Of a stretch of 39,962 bases of DNA, positions 39,278 to 39,962 are shown in pieces (position 1 is the first letter of the stretch; every line of letters starts with the position of its first letter). This DNA is from Bacteroidaceae bacterium. GTDB taxonomy: Bacteria; Bacteroidota; Bacteroidia; Bacteroidales; Bacteroidaceae. Location: positions 1 through 39,962 of the forward strand of contig JAFUVM010000052.1 of the NCBI GenBank assembly GCA_017483665.1, read 5' to 3'. The translations under genes and the position numbers were made by a program. The notes below the pieces were generated by a model that was not told the DNA's origin, did no database searches, and worked only from the letters and a program-made list of their open reading frames with translations.

Positions 39278-39390
39278 AGACTTTGAGACAATAAAGAACA
39301 GATTGGACAGTTTCACTGCATTCGAAACGTCATCGTTTGCAAACAAATGATGGCAAAGTTAACGAGTTCCCTAAAATAATCTAAGAAAAG

Positions 39391-39422
39391 TTTTGAGGTG
39401 TTGCGTAAAGTTCTTACCTTTG
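39391..39422 (+). promoter_or_regulatory. Promoter without a following gene
   Basis: TTTTG (39391-39395), 19 bases, TACCTTTG (39415-39422). One of the best consensus promoters in the window. Confidence 0.7.
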
Positions 39423-39428
39423 CAGCAA

Positions 39429-39520
39429 AGATGAGAGTTGCATATAGGCGCGATAACATCAAGCTCCGCAGCCGTCTTAATTATAAAGCCATAGGTCGTG
39501 TACCTACGGCTTTATTTCGT
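39429..39520 (+). ncRNA. Candidate small RNA (promoter to hairpin)
   Basis: Transcription from the promoter at 39391-39422 would start near 39429 and meet a strong hairpin at 39484-39514 (TAAAGCC/GGCTTTA plus TAGGT/ACCTA, loop CGTGT) followed by a T-rich run. The product would be about 90 bases and its 3' part is antisense to the end of the toxin-like gene. A reading frame of 58 codons from 39431 passes through the hairpin, so a peptide cannot be ruled out. Confidence 0.4.
39484..39514. terminator. Bidirectional hairpin at the end of the toxin-like gene
   Basis: Stem of 7 plus 5 pairs with one internal mismatch and a 5-base loop. The minus-strand gene stops at 39504 within it. T-rich flank on the plus strand (TTTATTTCGTTTATT), less so on the minus strand. 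Confidence 0.65.
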
Positions 39521-39962
39521 TTATTGTTGTTTCAATCTCTTTTCGCGTCTGTTCCCCAGCATTACAAACTACAGCTTCGCCATTATAGACGATATAGCAC
39601 AACTTAATCACTCCACTAAGAAAATCTAGCTTCCTCCTTGCTATATATTTTGATAGTTCAAAAGGCCGCACCCGACAAACGTGCTCGTCAAGGTCGATAA
39701 CAACAACCTTGCATCCTTGTTTCTTCGCAGCTTTGAAACTCGCTGTTACTCCTCTTTCTGACATGATGCCTTTACGGTCTCCTATCATACAGTCAATGGT
39801 GTACTCCGGGTTTTTGTGGCCGAAAGAAATTGTGTGTGGATTAATTGTTATACATACATCTGGAAAGGAATGCAGGATTGCACGAGCTGCGCGAACGTTG
39901 CTGTGTAACTCGCGTTGGTCGGCGTGTATGCTGATGAGCAAACGCTCGCCATACTCCTCGTC
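39504..39962 (-). CDS. C-terminal toxin-like domain (CdiA-C / PD-(D/E)XK-like), 5' partial
   Basis: Open to the right edge, 152 codons visible, so the N-terminus lies outside. EEYGERLLISIHADQRELHS, NPEYTIDCMIGDRKG, SFKAAKKQGCKVVVIDLD and the final strands resemble the CdiA-C type tRNase-like domain found at the ends of Bacteroidetes phage minor head proteins and polymorphic toxins. The E..D..(K) arrangement in PEYTIDCMIGDRKG plus CKVVVIDLD fits a PD-(D/E)XK-like nuclease. The carrier protein is unseen; an immunity gene is not visible downstream. Confidence 0.6.
   Translation of the reverse strand, partial: DEEYGERLLISIHADQRELHSNVRAARAILHSFPDVCITINPHTISFGHKNPEYTIDCMIGDRKGIMSERGVTASFKAAKKQGCKVVVIDLDEHVCRVRPFELSKYIARRKLDFLSGVIKLCYIVYNGEAVVCNAGEQTRKEIETTINEIKP

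Larger units (their letters stand above)
38793..39503. other. 711-base spacer rich in repeats
   Basis: Contains GATTTAAT filler, the ampG-like promoter, structured repeat copy C, AT-rich AAATTAAAAATTAAAAATG filler, a 22 bp array and a consensus promoter with a downstream hairpin. No protein gene is supported. Confidence 0.6.

Noticed and set aside
39431-39607. 58-codon peptide downstream of the orphan promoter
   Set aside because: The frame passes through a strong hairpin and is antisense to a conserved domain; it is very basic and resembles no known protein. Kept only as an alternative to the small RNA.
1-39962. tRNA, rRNA, transposase or reverse transcriptase genes
   Set aside because: None of the spacers shows cloverleaf arms or rRNA-like sequence, and no reading frame has DDE, HUH, tyrosine recombinase or reverse transcriptase motifs.

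Overview
The window looks like a chromosomal segment of a GC-rich member of the Bacteroidales, most likely Prevotellaceae. The reasons are: promoters of the Bacteroidetes type (TTG or TTTG, about 19-20 bases, then TAnnTTTG) ahead of many genes; weak or absent Shine-Dalgarno sites; typical Bacteroidetes gene groups (bamD-rpoZ-DUF4293, hisH-hisA-hisF-hisIE-ftsE, a Bacteroides-type serine palmitoyltransferase, Omp28-like and C-terminally tailed secreted proteins); and intergenic spacers filled with AT-rich simple repeats and palindromes.

Layout. 1-1180: accessory edge with a partial Fic protein and a gene fragment. 1353-8807: glycosyltransferase, DUF1573 protein, ruvC, two secreted proteins and a twin-ATPase ABC protein. 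8808-11420: a small accessory module (DUF6078-like gene plus vapE helicase) between two inverted copies of a ~95 bp structured repeat. 11480-19082: a long co-directional run for histidine (hisH, A, F, IE), cell division (ftsE) and lysine (lysC, lysA), then a short glycosyltransferase and a DedA protein. 19103-24366: outer-membrane protein, rarA, a small protein, a lipid kinase and a divergent serine palmitoyltransferase. 24541-26914: a secreted beta-helix gene bracketed by tandem arrays of 22 bp units. 27083-32825: oxidoreductase, sulfatase, DUF2007 protein, fabD and an intracellular alpha-amylase. 32826-33735: gene remnants. 33850-38792: a minus-strand block with ampG, a DUF1460 amidase, an unknown gene, a phosphopantetheinyl transferase, bamD, rpoZ and DUF4293. 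38793-39962: a long spacer with a third copy of the ~95 bp repeat, another 22 bp array and a promoter-terminator pair that may make a small RNA, then the end of a CdiA-C/PD-(D/E)XK-like toxin domain.

Most genes are ordinary core genes. The unusual part is the repeat biology. Tandem arrays with a strict 22 bp period (44 bp higher-order period) occur at several separate loci. Intergenic palindromes and fillers have entered coding sequence in frame in the glycosyltransferase, hisH, hisF and probably ampG, and have rewritten the C-termini of hisA, ruvC, a glycosyltransferase and the Omp28-like protein. The vapE module is framed by nested inverted repeats, with a solo copy about 28 kb away. No tRNA, rRNA, CRISPR array, transposase or integrase gene was found.
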